Part shown: positions 9,441-17,626 of the stretch, piece after piece
Layout of the letters: every line of letters begins with the position of its first letter
How positions within the stretch are numbered: position 1 is the first letter of the stretch
DNA from: Bacteroidaceae bacterium
Lineage (GTDB): Bacteria; Bacteroidota; Bacteroidia; Bacteroidales; Bacteroidaceae
DNA length: 64,000 nucleotides
NCBI GenBank assembly: GCA_017619335.1
Contig: JAFZSP010000062.1
Span: 1-64,000, forward strand
Reading direction: 5' to 3'
Position numbers and translations under genes: made by a program
Notes under the pieces: model-generated
What the model saw: the letters and a program-made list of their open reading frames with translations, nothing else
What the model was told of the DNA's origin: nothing
The model's database searches: none

Positions 9441-10250
9441 TTAGAGCCTGTAAACTTCCTCCTCCACCCATCGTGCCCACTCGTTGAGGGAACGTGACTG
9501 GTCGAAGGTCTGATAGGGGATGGGCCGCCCGAAACGGACGGTATAATGATTGCCGCGGGAGCGGTACATTTCGTCGGGCAGCAGAAGCATGGCCAGATTG
9601 AACTTGATGTGGAGGCGTTTGCACCACTTGGCCACACGATAGAAGCGCGGAGAGTTCTCTCCAATGAAGTGCACGGGCACGATGTCCCGTTCTGTCTGTA
9701 TGCTTTTCTTCAAGAACGCTTTGCGCCAGGGAATGTCGTGTATCTGTCCGTCTATGAGTCTTGAGCAGAGCCCTGCGGGGAACATAATGATATGGTTATC
9801 ACTGCGGAACGCCTCATCCACCTGCTGCGGGAAGTCGCGTCCCTGGGCACCCAACTTATTGATGGGGATGCAGAGCGGTGCCAGCCCCTTGAGGTTCATC
9901 AGCAGGTCGTTGACCAGGTATTTGATGCGGCCGTCGTAGGCCCTTCCGATGATTCCGCCCAATGTGACACCATCGATGGCACCCAGTGGATGGTTGCTCA
10001 CAAAAGTGCAGACGCGTCCGTCGGTCGGCAGGTTCTCGCGACCTTCCACGGTCAGATCCACTCCCAACACCTCTATCACGCCTTCACAGAAGTCGATGCC
10101 TTCACGGCCTTGTTTCAGATAACTGTTGATGAAGTCGATATGGATCAGCCGTCCCAGCCAACGGGTCACGAATCGCGGTAGCCAGCGAGCCCGGCTTCCC
10201 ATGCGTGAACGCACAATCTTGTCAATATCTATTTCCTGTGACGAATCCAT
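9441..10250 (-). CDS. glsA: PlsC-like O-acyltransferase (glycine lipid synthesis)
   Basis: 269 residues. The acyltransferase motif I reads VSNHPLGAIDG (histidine and aspartate of the catalytic pair), followed by IMFPAGLCSR, the motif III equivalent of EGTRS, and IVPVHF. This matches the hemolysin-like LPLAT subfamily that includes OlsA/GlsA, enzymes adding the second, ester-linked acyl chain to aminolipids at the inner membrane. Gene order glsA then glsB with 13 bases between them suggests an operon. The N-terminus is amphipathic and basic, with no signal peptide. A general lysophosphatidate acyltransferase role is the alternative. Confidence 0.82.
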   Translation of the reverse strand: MDSSQEIDIDKIVRSRMGSRARWLPRFVTRWLGRLIHIDFINSYLKQGREGIDFCEGVIEVLGVDLTVEGRENLPTDGRVCTFVSNHPLGAIDGVTLGGIIGRAYDGRIKYLVNDLLMNLKGLAPLCIPINKLGAQGRDFPQQVDEAFRSDNHIIMFPAGLCSRLIDGQIHDIPWRKAFLKKSIQTERDIVPVHFIGENSPRFYRVAKWCKRLHIKFNLAMLLLPDEMYRSRGNHYTVRFGRPIPYQTFDQSRSLNEWARWVEEEVYRL

Positions 10251-10328
10251 TCAGATAAATGCTCTTGAGACCTGAAACTTGAAATTTGAGATTGGAAATT
10301 TGCGATTTGAGATTCTCGATTATCAATC

Positions 10329-10703
10329 TCAGTTGATGACGTACCGCTGGTTGTTGATAATGTAGGCTCCTTTCGGCAGGCCGGTGAGCCAGTTGGTGCC
10401 CTTAATGATGCGGAAAGCCTGATAGTAGGTTCCGTTGGCACTATAGACGGGCAGCAGTTGGTTATACCGGCTGGTAACGCAGAGCTGTCGGCCTTGTTGG
10501 CGGATGCTCACGGGAAGTGGTGAAGACATCAGCGGCCCACGACGGAAGTCACGCACTTCGGTGGCATGAACGTGCCGAAGAGTGTCTGGCTTAGGGGTAT
10601 CTTGACGTCGCACATCGGCAGCAGACAAGACGAAACTGCCCATGGTAAACATCATGAGCAGGCACAGCGTTCGTTGTATTTGTGTTTTCAGAATCCGATT
10701 CAT
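10329..10703 (-). CDS. Small exported protein, function unknown
   Basis: 124 residues if started at MNRILKTQIQRTLCLLMMF; an extension of 16 codons is possible but lacks a signal-peptide layout. The N-terminus is a clear signal peptide (cleavage near VLSAADV). The mature part has an arginine-rich stretch and ends with LPKGAYIINNQRYVIN, which resembles the KGVYI-NGKK tails of the proteins at 1-424 and 13039-13833. No domain is recognised. It lies 78 bases upstream of glsA on the same strand but need not share its function. Confidence 0.6.
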   Translation of the reverse strand: MNRILKTQIQRTLCLLMMFTMGSFVLSAADVRRQDTPKPDTLRHVHATEVRDFRRGPLMSSPLPVSIRQQGRQLCVTSRYNQLLPVYSANGTYYQAFRIIKGTNWLTGLPKGAYIINNQRYVIN

Positions 10704-10758
10704 AAATAGCGTCTCTGCTGTTGACAAAAATGTCTTCTCTGCTGTTGGCAAATATTCG

Positions 10759-10844
10759 TGCTCGAAACGGGAATCGAACCCGTACGACCATCACTGGTCA
10801 AGGGATTTTAAGTCCCTCGTGTCTACCAATTCCACCATTCGAGC
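10759..10844 (-). tRNA. tRNA-Leu (anticodon UAA)
   Basis: Read on the minus strand the gene starts GCTCGAATGGTGGAATTGG and ends GGTTCGATTCCCGTTTCGAG plus CA. The acceptor stem GCTCGAA/TTCGAGC is perfect, the T loop is TTCGATT, the anticodon loop CTTAAAA gives UAA, and the long variable arm is that of a class II tRNA. The 3' CCA is not encoded. Confidence 0.95.
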
Positions 10845-10873
10845 CGAATTGCGCGACAAAAGTAGGTGAAAAA

Positions 10874-10905
10874 TTTGAAACTTCCAAGAATTTCGACTAT
10901 TTTTG
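10874..10905 (+). promoter_or_regulatory. Promoter of the GT4 gene (TTTG-N20-TATTTTTG)
   Basis: TTTG at 10874-10877 and TATTTTTG at 10898-10905 are spaced by 20 bases, close to the Bacteroidetes consensus. The box ends eight bases before the ATG at 10914, so the transcript is probably leaderless. Confidence 0.7.
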
Positions 10906-10913
10906 TGCCCGAA

Positions 10914-12179
10914 ATGCACGTTCTACTCGTAAATACTGCTGAAAAGGCCGGTGGAGCGGCCATTGCAGCCAGCCGCTTAACCGATGCTTTGAACCTTTAT
11001 GGTGTCAAAGCGACCTTACTGGTGCGAGATATTCAGACCTCTCGCATCACGACCACTCGTGTACCCCATTCCGGCCTCCAAGGACTGTGGTTGAGATGGG
11101 CTTTTCTATGGGAGCGGGCCTGCATCTGGATGACCAATCGTTTCCGTCGTCAAGGTCTCTGGGAAGTGGATATCGCCAACGCCGGGACAGACATCACCCG
11201 CCTGCCCGCTTTCCAGCAAGCCGACATCATCCATCTGCACTGGGTGAACCAGGGGTTCCTCTCGCTGCACCAGATTGGGAAGATTCTCCAGAGCGGCAAG
11301 CCTGTCGTCTGGACCATGCATGATATGTGGCCCTGCACCGCCATCTGTCATCACGCGCGCGCGTGCGAACATTATTATATTTGTTGTCATGACTGCCCGC
11401 AACTGGCAGCTCCATCCCCTCACGACCTCTCTTGGCAGGTGTTCCAGAAGAAGCTGCACACCTACGCACTGGGAAACCTCGTCTTCGTGGGATGCAGCCA
11501 GTGGATCACGGAACAGGCCCGGAAAAGCCGACTCCTGCAGGGGCATCGCGTCCTCTCCATCCCCAATACCTACGACCCTCGCGTCTTCATCCCAGGTGAT
11601 CAGACCGAGGCTCGCCGTCATCACCTCCTTCCTCTACAGGGTCGTCTGCTGCTCTTCGCCTGTCAGAAGGTGACCAACGAACGCAAGGGATTCGCCCTCC
11701 TGATAGAAGCCCTTAACAGCCCCCGACTGCAAGCGTGGCGAGGGCAGCTGTCATTAGTAGTGGTGGGGCAGATGGCCGAGAGCGTGGCGGCCAAGATTCC
11801 TTTCCCCATTCATGCCTTGGGTTACCTGCATGGTGATGCAGAGATGGCGGCACTCTATCGCGCGGTGGATGTCTTCGTCACCCCGTCCCTGGAAGAGAAC
11901 CTGCCGAACACGATTATGGAGTCAATGGCCTGTGGAACGCCCTGCGTGGGCTTCGACATTGGCGGCATCCCAGAAATGATTGATCATGAAGCCAATGGCT
12001 ACGTGGCCCGTTACCGTGACGCCTCCGACCTCGCCAGCGGCATCTCCTTCACCCTCGACCCAGAACGCCACGCCCTCCTCTCCCAAGCTGCCGCCCGCAA
12101 AGCCCACACATCTTGGAAACAAGAGACCGTCGCCCGACAGTACCACGAACTTTACGAGTCCCTCCTTTCAACCCCTTGA
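10914..12179 (+). CDS. GT4-family glycosyltransferase
   Basis: 421 residues starting at MHVLLVNTAEKAGGAAIAASRL, the typical N-terminus of this Bacteroidales glycosyltransferase group; a GTG sixteen codons upstream lies within the promoter. GT-B fold: N-terminal domain with WTMHDMWPCTAICHH and CHDCPQL, C-terminal domain with VTNERKGF, YLHGDAEMAALYRAVDVFVTPSLEENLPNTIMESMACGTPCVGFDIGG, the nucleotide-sugar-binding E-x7-E region. It should transfer a sugar during surface glycan or lipopolysaccharide synthesis in the cytoplasm. A GT2 gene follows 39 bases later. Confidence 0.92.
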   Translation: MHVLLVNTAEKAGGAAIAASRLTDALNLYGVKATLLVRDIQTSRITTTRVPHSGLQGLWLRWAFLWERACIWMTNRFRRQGLWEVDIANAGTDITRLPAFQQADIIHLHWVNQGFLSLHQIGKILQSGKPVVWTMHDMWPCTAICHHARACEHYYICCHDCPQLAAPSPHDLSWQVFQKKLHTYALGNLVFVGCSQWITEQARKSRLLQGHRVLSIPNTYDPRVFIPGDQTEARRHHLLPLQGRLLLFACQKVTNERKGFALLIEALNSPRLQAWRGQLSLVVVGQMAESVAAKIPFPIHALGYLHGDAEMAALYRAVDVFVTPSLEENLPNTIMESMACGTPCVGFDIGGIPEMIDHEANGYVARYRDASDLASGISFTLDPERHALLSQAAARKAHTSWKQETVARQYHELYESLLSTP

Positions 12180-12218
12180 ATCCTGAAACTTGAATCCTGA
12201 ATCCTGAAACTTTATACA

Positions 12219-13004
12219 ATGCTTCGCTTCACCATTGCCACAGTCACCTATAACGCCGGACAGACCATCGGCCGCACGCTGGAGAGCGTCAGTTCACAGA
12301 CCTACGAGGCTGTGGAACACCTCATCATCGATGGTTGCTCCACAGACGGGACGATGTCCCTGATTCACCATTATGTGGAACGGAACACAGACCTGCGTCA
12401 CCCGCACTCCATCTGCCTCGTGAGAGAACCGGACAACGGCCTCTATGATGCCATGAACAAAGCCATCCAGCAGGCCCACGGAGACTACATCCTTTTCCTC
12501 AACGCTGGAGACAAGTTCCACTCTCCCACCGTCTTGGCAGAGGTCGCTGCACAGTTGGAGGAACGTTACAACACCTCCCGTCTGCCGGCTGTGGTCTATG
12601 GTGAAACCGACTTAGTGGATAACGAAGGGCTCTTCCTGCGCCACCGCCGATTGCAAGCACCAGAGCGCCTCACCTCCCACAGCTTTCTCAGCGGCATGCT
12701 GGTCTGTCACCAGAGTTTCTACGTCCGCACAGACATCGCCCGCACAGATCCCTACGACCTCCATTACCGCTTCTCCGCAGATTATGACTGGTGCATCCGT
12801 GTACTCCGACGCGCAGAAAAGCGAGACCTTGCACGCCACAACACCCACCTCATCCTCACCGACTACCTCGCCGAAGGAATGACCACCCGCAACCATAGGC
12901 GCTCTCTGCTGGAACGCCTCCGCATCATGGCCCATCATTACGGCTGGCCGGCAGCCATTGCTGCCCACCTCTGGTTCGTCATCCGAGCCATCATCCGACC
13001 ATAA
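12219..13004 (+). CDS. GT2-family glycosyltransferase
   Basis: 261 residues, GT-A fold. The start MLRFTIATVTYNAGQTIGRTLESVSSQTY is the usual GT2 opening; LIIDGCSTDGT carries the nucleotide-binding aspartate, DNGLYDAMNKAIQQAHGDYILFLNAGDKF holds the DxD-equivalent position (NAGD), and the acceptor region has FSADYDWCIRVLRR with the putative catalytic Asp. It lies close behind the GT4 gene, so the two probably act on the same glycan. The intervening 39 bases contain short repeats of TCCTGAA and CTTGAATC. Confidence 0.9.
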   Translation: MLRFTIATVTYNAGQTIGRTLESVSSQTYEAVEHLIIDGCSTDGTMSLIHHYVERNTDLRHPHSICLVREPDNGLYDAMNKAIQQAHGDYILFLNAGDKFHSPTVLAEVAAQLEERYNTSRLPAVVYGETDLVDNEGLFLRHRRLQAPERLTSHSFLSGMLVCHQSFYVRTDIARTDPYDLHYRFSADYDWCIRVLRRAEKRDLARHNTHLILTDYLAEGMTTRNHRRSLLERLRIMAHHYGWPAAIAAHLWFVIRAIIRP

Positions 13005-13038
13005 GACAGTGATCAATACTCTTTTCTGGTCAGTCACT

Positions 13039-13833
13039 TCACTTCCTCACTCTCTTCTTCCCCTCCTCAATATACACTCCCTTCGGGAGCACAGAGCGCA
13101 CAGAGGAGGTGGAGGGCACAGAGAGGCGGCGGCCGGAGAGGTCGAAGAGGCTTTGAGTGGATGGTTTAGCGTTTTGAGTGGGAGTAACATGGTGGATACC
13201 AGTGAGAACATCGGGCGTATAGACCAACTGGCCATCGATATAGAACTCTGTTAGATTGATTTGGTCATCATATTTTGCATCAACCTTTTGATAGAATCCC
13301 ACACCGCCGGAAGAGTTAATGCACCCGATACCCTCTATCAGTTTACGGCCATTACTGAGACATAGGAGTTTTCGTTTACGTCCATCCAAAGTCGTTACGA
13401 GGGACGTGTCTGTTACCACCACATCAGTGATAAATGGATAACGTTCACCAATATCTAACGAGAAATCATACAACACCACTTCTGTGCTGTCTATGGATAT
13501 GGGAACATAATCCGAATAGGGTACATAATTAAAATCCGCATATTCATAATCAGAGCGTAATGCCAATACCCGCCGCCCTTCTTCACGGATTCTCAAGAAG
13601 GGTTCAAAATAATCGTCGGGAAGCGTCAACCAGATAGAATTCGATTTATCATTGGCATCTAACATAGTACTGTTAAATGAGAGAATCTGATATTCCTTCC
13701 CGTTCACAGAATCTGTTCCCGTGATGCGCCAAAGGAAGTCACCTGGGTTATGATACCTATATTCCCATTGTGTCTGGCCTGCACTCAGATAAGAGACAGA
13801 GAGAAAAACAATAGTGAGTAAAAAATTCTTCAT
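13039..13833 (-). CDS. Exported protein with conserved C-terminal tail, function unknown
   Basis: 264 residues with signal peptide MKNFLLTIVFLSVSYLSAGQ. The mature protein is beta-rich, with no recognised enzymatic motif; the N-terminal WEYRYHNPGDFLWRITGTDSVNGKEYQIL pattern occurs in Bacteroidales secreted proteins of unknown role. The C-terminus has LFDLSGRRL, then KGVYIEEGKKRVRK, nearly the same tail as in the partial gene at 1-424. Such tails may serve secretion or surface attachment. It converges on the GT2 gene with 34 bases between stops. Confidence 0.75.
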   Translation of the reverse strand: MKNFLLTIVFLSVSYLSAGQTQWEYRYHNPGDFLWRITGTDSVNGKEYQILSFNSTMLDANDKSNSIWLTLPDDYFEPFLRIREEGRRVLALRSDYEYADFNYVPYSDYVPISIDSTEVVLYDFSLDIGERYPFITDVVVTDTSLVTTLDGRKRKLLCLSNGRKLIEGIGCINSSGGVGFYQKVDAKYDDQINLTEFYIDGQLVYTPDVLTGIHHVTPTQNAKPSTQSLFDLSGRRLSVPSTSSVRSVLPKGVYIEEGKKRVRK

Positions 13834-13880
13834 AGTTATTCAATGGTTAACGTTGCACCTTCTTCTACTGTGAAGTCGTT

Positions 13881-14345
13881 TCATTTCTGGTCCTCCTTCA
13901 TTTCCGTTATTTCGATTGCATAGTATTCATATCCTGCCAGCAGGGGAATCTGTTTTTTTAAACACTCTTCCAGCTGATAGACTTTCCCTGATAACAAGAC
14001 TTGTGTGTTTTCAGTGCATAATGCTTTGCTCATTTCAACGGGGAAATAGCAGTCTACATTGTCAATGGTTCCCTTAATGGGAACTTGAATAAACCATTTC
14101 CCAATGATGTTGTTGAAGCAGATGGTTCCTGATAATTCATTTTTGGTGCCAATAAAAGATCCCATAGCATCTAGATTCTTGACAGATGGAGCTTGCTCCT
14201 CCTCACTTCTGTTGGTTGTCTCCCCTTCACTATTAAGGGCTGTTTCCTCATCTCTACTAATAGTTGTTTCCTGATTGCAGGCAGTAGTGGCAGGTATCAG
14301 TAAACCGATGACTACCACGGGGGTGGAAAAATGTTTTAGTTTCAT
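13881..14345 (-). CDS. Small lipoprotein, function unknown
   Basis: 154 residues. A lipoprotein signal is visible: MKLKHFSTPVVVIGLLIPATTAC with the acylated cysteine at residue 23, followed by a Glu/Ser/Thr-rich linker (residues 24-55) and a beta-rich domain (GSFIGTKNELSGTICFNNIIGKWFIQV) that could be an OB-like or lipocalin-like fold. A well-formed promoter lies 41 bases upstream. The gene at 13039-13833 is 47 bases downstream on the same strand and may be co-transcribed. Confidence 0.7.
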   Translation of the reverse strand: MKLKHFSTPVVVIGLLIPATTACNQETTISRDEETALNSEGETTNRSEEEQAPSVKNLDAMGSFIGTKNELSGTICFNNIIGKWFIQVPIKGTIDNVDCYFPVEMSKALCTENTQVLLSGKVYQLEECLKKQIPLLAGYEYYAIEITEMKEDQK

Positions 14346-14385
14346 GTTCTTACTTTTTTATTATTTGTTACATGCTTTTCTGCGA

Positions 14386-14417
14386 CAAAAATAGTTGAAA
14401 TTTTTGGAACGTCCAAA
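14386..14417 (-). promoter_or_regulatory. Promoter of the small lipoprotein gene
   Basis: On the minus strand TTTG (14417-14414), 20 bases, TATTTTTG (14393-14386): a full match to the Bacteroidetes consensus. Confidence 0.75.
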
Positions 14418-14466
14418 TAAATGGATGTTTTTCTTCAAAATCGCCCAAAAGACGGGAGAAAAGAGC

Positions 14467-14817
14467 TCATTCGAGCTCAATTTCTCCCTGGAAGGTGATA
14501 CCATCGCGGGTGACCTCGATGGTGTAGGTGCCGCTGAGGGTGGTGGGCAGGTTGATGTCTCCCTCTATATAAATATAGGTGGAGAAGACAACGGTGCCTG
14601 TCTCATCCTTCAGTTCCACGGTGGAACCTACGGTGTTGGATGAGGCAATCAGCGTGTAGCCGTCCAAATAGAATACGGGCGTGACGATGGGCGAACGAGG
14701 ATCATCTCCATTTGATGGAGTTGTGGGAATCGGTTTTACAGGAACCTCAACGGGTTCTGCATTAATGTTAGTGGCAGCAAGTAGTGCCAATGGAAAGATA
14801 AATTTTTTGAATAACAT
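14467..14817 (-). CDS. DUF3244-type small secreted protein
   Basis: 116 residues from MLFKKFIFPLALLAATNINA, a signal peptide; ten extra upstream codons are possible but lie in the 5' leader. The mature part is one Ig-like beta-sandwich with GYTLIASSNTVGSTVELKDETGTVVFSTYIY and SGTYTIEVTRDGITFQGEIELE, the signature of DUF3244 proteins. These are often encoded next to TPR/coiled-coil membrane regulators, as here. The promoter is clear, and two direct repeats lie upstream of it. Confidence 0.75.
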   Translation of the reverse strand: MLFKKFIFPLALLAATNINAEPVEVPVKPIPTTPSNGDDPRSPIVTPVFYLDGYTLIASSNTVGSTVELKDETGTVVFSTYIYIEGDINLPTTLSGTYTIEVTRDGITFQGEIELE

Positions 14818-14844
14818 AATAGTGCCATCTTTTGTTCGGAGTTG

Positions 14845-14876
14845 CAAAAGTAGCGCTTATTATGAACACCAGCAAA
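14845..14876 (-). promoter_or_regulatory. Promoter of the DUF3244 gene
   Basis: On the minus strand TTTG (14876-14873), 20 bases, TACTTTTG (14852-14845), followed by CAACTC. Leader of about 25 bases. Confidence 0.75.
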
Positions 14877-14891
14877 TAATTATTGAACAAA

Positions 14892-14990
14892 TAATTCATC
14901 AATAATTCATCAAACCTATGGAAGAAAACACAATAGTCTGTGTTTTAACCAACTACGATGTTTCAATGCAAAATTCATCAATAATTCATC
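14892..14990. repeat. Two 19-bp direct repeats upstream of the DUF3244 promoter
   Basis: AATTCATCAATAATTCATC occurs at 14892-14910 and 14972-14990, 80 bases apart. Each copy is itself two half-sites (AATTCATC spaced 11 bases). They lie 15 to 114 bases upstream of the -33 element, a position that fits operator sites of a regulator. Confidence 0.7.
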
Positions 14991-15029
14991 TCATGGTTTT
15001 TTATAGGAATTAGAATTCCTTCTAAACAA

Positions 15030-16778
15030 CTATAATTCACGGAGATAGCCATTAAGTTCCCGCGCACTGTTAAGATGAAATAACTCCTGCGCCAATGATT
15101 TTCGTGCATTAGAAACAGATCCTTTGTTGGCATTAGTCAGTATCACGATTAAAGAACTGTCAAAGCCCAAATAAGACAAAATGCAGACCTTCTGCTTTAA
15201 TTCAGAGAGTTCTTGTTTTTGGATAAAATAATAAAAATTGGGATGATGACTTCTAATCGTTTCCATCAAAGTATCCCATTCTCCTGTAGTTGCAGCTCTC
15301 GGAACATTTTTATGATGGGGTTCTGCGATGAAATGGAACAATTTGACGATTTCTGATTCTTCAAGCTTTTGCTTTCTAATGATGCTTTCCGTCTCGCCGA
15401 TTTGTTCTTTCATATTCGCAACCAACAGTTCCAATTCCTCGATTTGTTCCTCCTTGTCCTTTAGTAATTCCTTGGACGCCTCATTCTCTAAAGCAGAATG
15501 CCTCAAAATGTCTGCTTCATGTTTGGTCTTTTCCAACTCGTCCAATGAGAGATAATAAGTATTCAGTAATTGCTGTTTCTCTTCTTTCCTTTTGTAGAAA
15601 ATCCAATGAAAGCGTAGCGCAACAACCAAGACGATGGCTAACAAAATGATTAACAAGAGCTTTAAGTTGTTTGCTCTATGTTCTTGCTCCTGTGCAATTT
15701 GATGTTGGCGGCTGTAGTCATACATTCCTTCGGCCTGAGTGATGGCTGCAATCTGCGTCTGTTTCAGATATGTTCCTAATTCTTTTTCTTGAAGAATAGC
15801 ATATTTGTAAATGGAATCCAAATTATTCTTCTGTTTATATAAAGCCAGTAGTCCTCGGCAAGCATCTACGCGGATGGGCTGATAATTCATAGTTTGACGA
15901 AACCAATACTCCGCTGAATCCAATTTATTGATTCCAAGATAATAAATCCCTTTGAGGTAATAATACAATTCACGCGTGGACGCAATGTTACCCTGCTGAT
16001 CGAAGAGGCCGGATTTGGTCTCAAAGATATGCATCATTTGTCTTGCATTCTCAAACTGTTGACTTTCCAACGCAATTTGGATAGCAGTAGGGAATACTTG
16101 AGCTGCTTCTGCTGTTAGTCCTCGCTCAAGATATAATTGTCGGACATGTTGGATATTTTTGAAAATGGCAGCAGTATCTCCAAGCTGACGGTAAGCATCG
16201 TTCCTTAGCAACAATCCCCTTATATAATTTAAGGTATCGCGCGCGAGCAAGGCGTAATGACAGTATTTATCTCTTACAGCTAACTCCTTCTCTGGCATGA
16301 ACTGACGAAAATAGGTTCCTGCCATCTGGCCATAGACGCGGAAAAGGGTGGCGAAGTCACAGTCTGGGCTGAGGGTGTCGGCACAGGCGACGGCATCCTC
16401 CCAGGAGAGGAGGGCAAGGGGTGCCTCGTGCAGGTCACGGTAGGCGCAGCCCCGCAGGTAGTGGGCCTTCAGGCGCTGGTTGGGGGTACCGTGACGGTCA
16501 TAGTAACGGGCGACGACGCGGAGGACGGAGTCCGTCTGGAAATCCACGTATGCCTGGTTCTGTGCCTGTGCCTTCAGCAACTCATAGTCCATCTTCTCTC
16601 GCCGGCTCCATGCTGTCTTCTGTGAGTCCGCCTCTGCCAACAGACGATAGGCCGTCACGACATCTCCCGCCGTGAGCAGCGAATCCGCCTCGTGCATCAG
16701 TGCATGGTACCGCTTGCCGCCCCCGCAGGCAGCGAGGAGCAGCAATCCCAGTGTGATCAGAAACAGGCTCTTTCTCAT
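15030..16778 (-). CDS. TPR lipoprotein/membrane regulator-like protein
   Basis: 582 residues from MRKSLFLITLGLLLLAACGGG, a lipoprotein-type signal; the open frame extends 19 codons upstream. Residues about 25-370 are helical TPR-like repeats, residues about 373-395 a transmembrane segment (LKLLLIILLAIVLVVALRFHWIFY), residues about 400-485 a coiled coil, and the C-terminal 90 residues (KQKVCILSYLGFDSSLIVILTNANKGSVSNARKSLAQELF) look like a degenerate helix-turn-helix. The layout recalls membrane-bound one-component regulators of Bacteroidales that sit next to DUF3244 genes. Binding of the 19-bp repeats downstream is an inference. Confidence 0.75.
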   Translation of the reverse strand: MRKSLFLITLGLLLLAACGGGKRYHALMHEADSLLTAGDVVTAYRLLAEADSQKTAWSRREKMDYELLKAQAQNQAYVDFQTDSVLRVVARYYDRHGTPNQRLKAHYLRGCAYRDLHEAPLALLSWEDAVACADTLSPDCDFATLFRVYGQMAGTYFRQFMPEKELAVRDKYCHYALLARDTLNYIRGLLLRNDAYRQLGDTAAIFKNIQHVRQLYLERGLTAEAAQVFPTAIQIALESQQFENARQMMHIFETKSGLFDQQGNIASTRELYYYLKGIYYLGINKLDSAEYWFRQTMNYQPIRVDACRGLLALYKQKNNLDSIYKYAILQEKELGTYLKQTQIAAITQAEGMYDYSRQHQIAQEQEHRANNLKLLLIILLAIVLVVALRFHWIFYKRKEEKQQLLNTYYLSLDELEKTKHEADILRHSALENEASKELLKDKEEQIEELELLVANMKEQIGETESIIRKQKLEESEIVKLFHFIAEPHHKNVPRAATTGEWDTLMETIRSHHPNFYYFIQKQELSELKQKVCILSYLGFDSSLIVILTNANKGSVSNARKSLAQELFHLNSARELNGYLREL

Positions 16779-16891
16779 AGGTTTATTAGTTTTCTTGCTC
16801 AGGCATAGCCTCCCCTCTGCTGCCACCAGTGGCATCAGTCCTCCTAAAAGCAGATATGGAGAGAAGCGGAGGCCTGAATTCTGAGGGGATA

Positions 16892-17404
16892 TTATTCTAC
16901 ATCCATCATATCAAAGAACATCAATCGAGTATGTTCATCTTCTTCTTTCTTGGTGAGTTCCTGAAAACCATTCTTACGGTAAAACTCTATGGCTGAAAGA
17001 TAGGCATCCACAGTGATGTAACGAAAGGCGGATTGATTCTGTCCGACATTAAGGCGTTCCTTCAGTTTGCTCATCAGCCAACTGCCAACACTCTGTCCGC
17101 GATAGTCCACGGAAACGGCAAAACGCCCAACCTTGATGCAGGGATAGCTGCGGAACTGCTTGCTGACAGGGAACTTTGCACGAATCTTCTTCCATCGGCT
17201 GCCGGTAATTTCGTTACGACTGATACGGTCGTTCAGCAGACAGAAATAAGCGGCAATACGTCCTTCATCTTCGAGAATGAACGTGTTGGCAATGCGAAGC
17301 TCCTGCGCGTGCTTAGCATCGTCGAGCAGGAACCTGTTGAGGTCATCGTCGCCGCAGTCAAATGCGACAAGTGGATAGTCAGGCGTAAGGGGAACAAGTT
17401 GCAT
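16892..17404 (-). CDS. GNAT acetyltransferase, probable toxin of a TA-like pair
   Basis: 170 residues. The N-terminus LVPLTPDYPLVAFDCGDDDLNRFLLDDA is typical of TacT/AtaT-like GNAT toxins, which acetylate aminoacyl-tRNA. The acetyl-CoA loop is seen in VGRFAVSVDYRGQSVGSWLM and the late Tyr in AIEFYRKNGFQ. Its start lies only three bases after the stop of a 56-codon gene with its own promoter, the layout of a type II toxin-antitoxin operon. An ordinary small-molecule N-acetyltransferase is the alternative. Confidence 0.82.
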   Translation of the reverse strand: MQLVPLTPDYPLVAFDCGDDDLNRFLLDDAKHAQELRIANTFILEDEGRIAAYFCLLNDRISRNEITGSRWKKIRAKFPVSKQFRSYPCIKVGRFAVSVDYRGQSVGSWLMSKLKERLNVGQNQSAFRYITVDAYLSAIEFYRKNGFQELTKKEEDEHTRLMFFDMMDVE

Positions 17405-17407
17405 AGC

Positions 17408-17578
17408 CTACCAGCACCATTTAATATGTTTACTGGCTTCGGCAACTTGCTCCTGGAACTTCCTGCGAGCCTCGGCACGCTCCTCTGGAGTTCTGTTCTC
17501 CACCTCCAGCCTTCGCATCTCGAAGTTGAAGGCGTCCTCGCCCTTCAGCACGGGGGTTTCTCTGATTGGTCTTGCCAT
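17408..17578 (-). CDS. 56-aa antitoxin-like protein upstream of the GNAT gene
   Basis: A short gene, ATG at 17578 to TAG at 17408. The product begins MARPIRETPVLKGEDAFNFE and continues as a highly charged helix (RRLEVENRTPEERAEARRKF), ending HIKWCW. Small proteins opening with MARPIRETPVLKG are common directly upstream of GNAT genes in Bacteroidales. The promoter box TATCTTTG is 40 bases upstream and the GNAT gene follows after three bases. There is no ribbon-helix-helix motif that I can see, so an antitoxin role is inferred from position and size. Confidence 0.75.
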   Translation of the reverse strand: MARPIRETPVLKGEDAFNFEMRRLEVENRTPEERAEARRKFQEQVAEASKHIKWCW

Positions 17579-17618
17579 TTTGGGAATATATTTATTGTTT
17601 AGTGCTTAATTTCGGGTG

Positions 17619-17626
17619 CAAAGATA
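17619..17626 (-). promoter_or_regulatory. Promoter -7 box (TATCTTTG) of the GNAT pair
   Basis: TATCTTTG then CACCCGAAAT on the minus strand; leader of 40 bases to the ATG at 17578. Confidence 0.65.

Noticed and set aside
9428..9664. 79-codon N-terminal extension of the glsB-like gene
   Set aside because: This part is antisense to the 3' end of glsA and resembles no acyltransferase; the family N-terminus begins at MEKIIDPVP.
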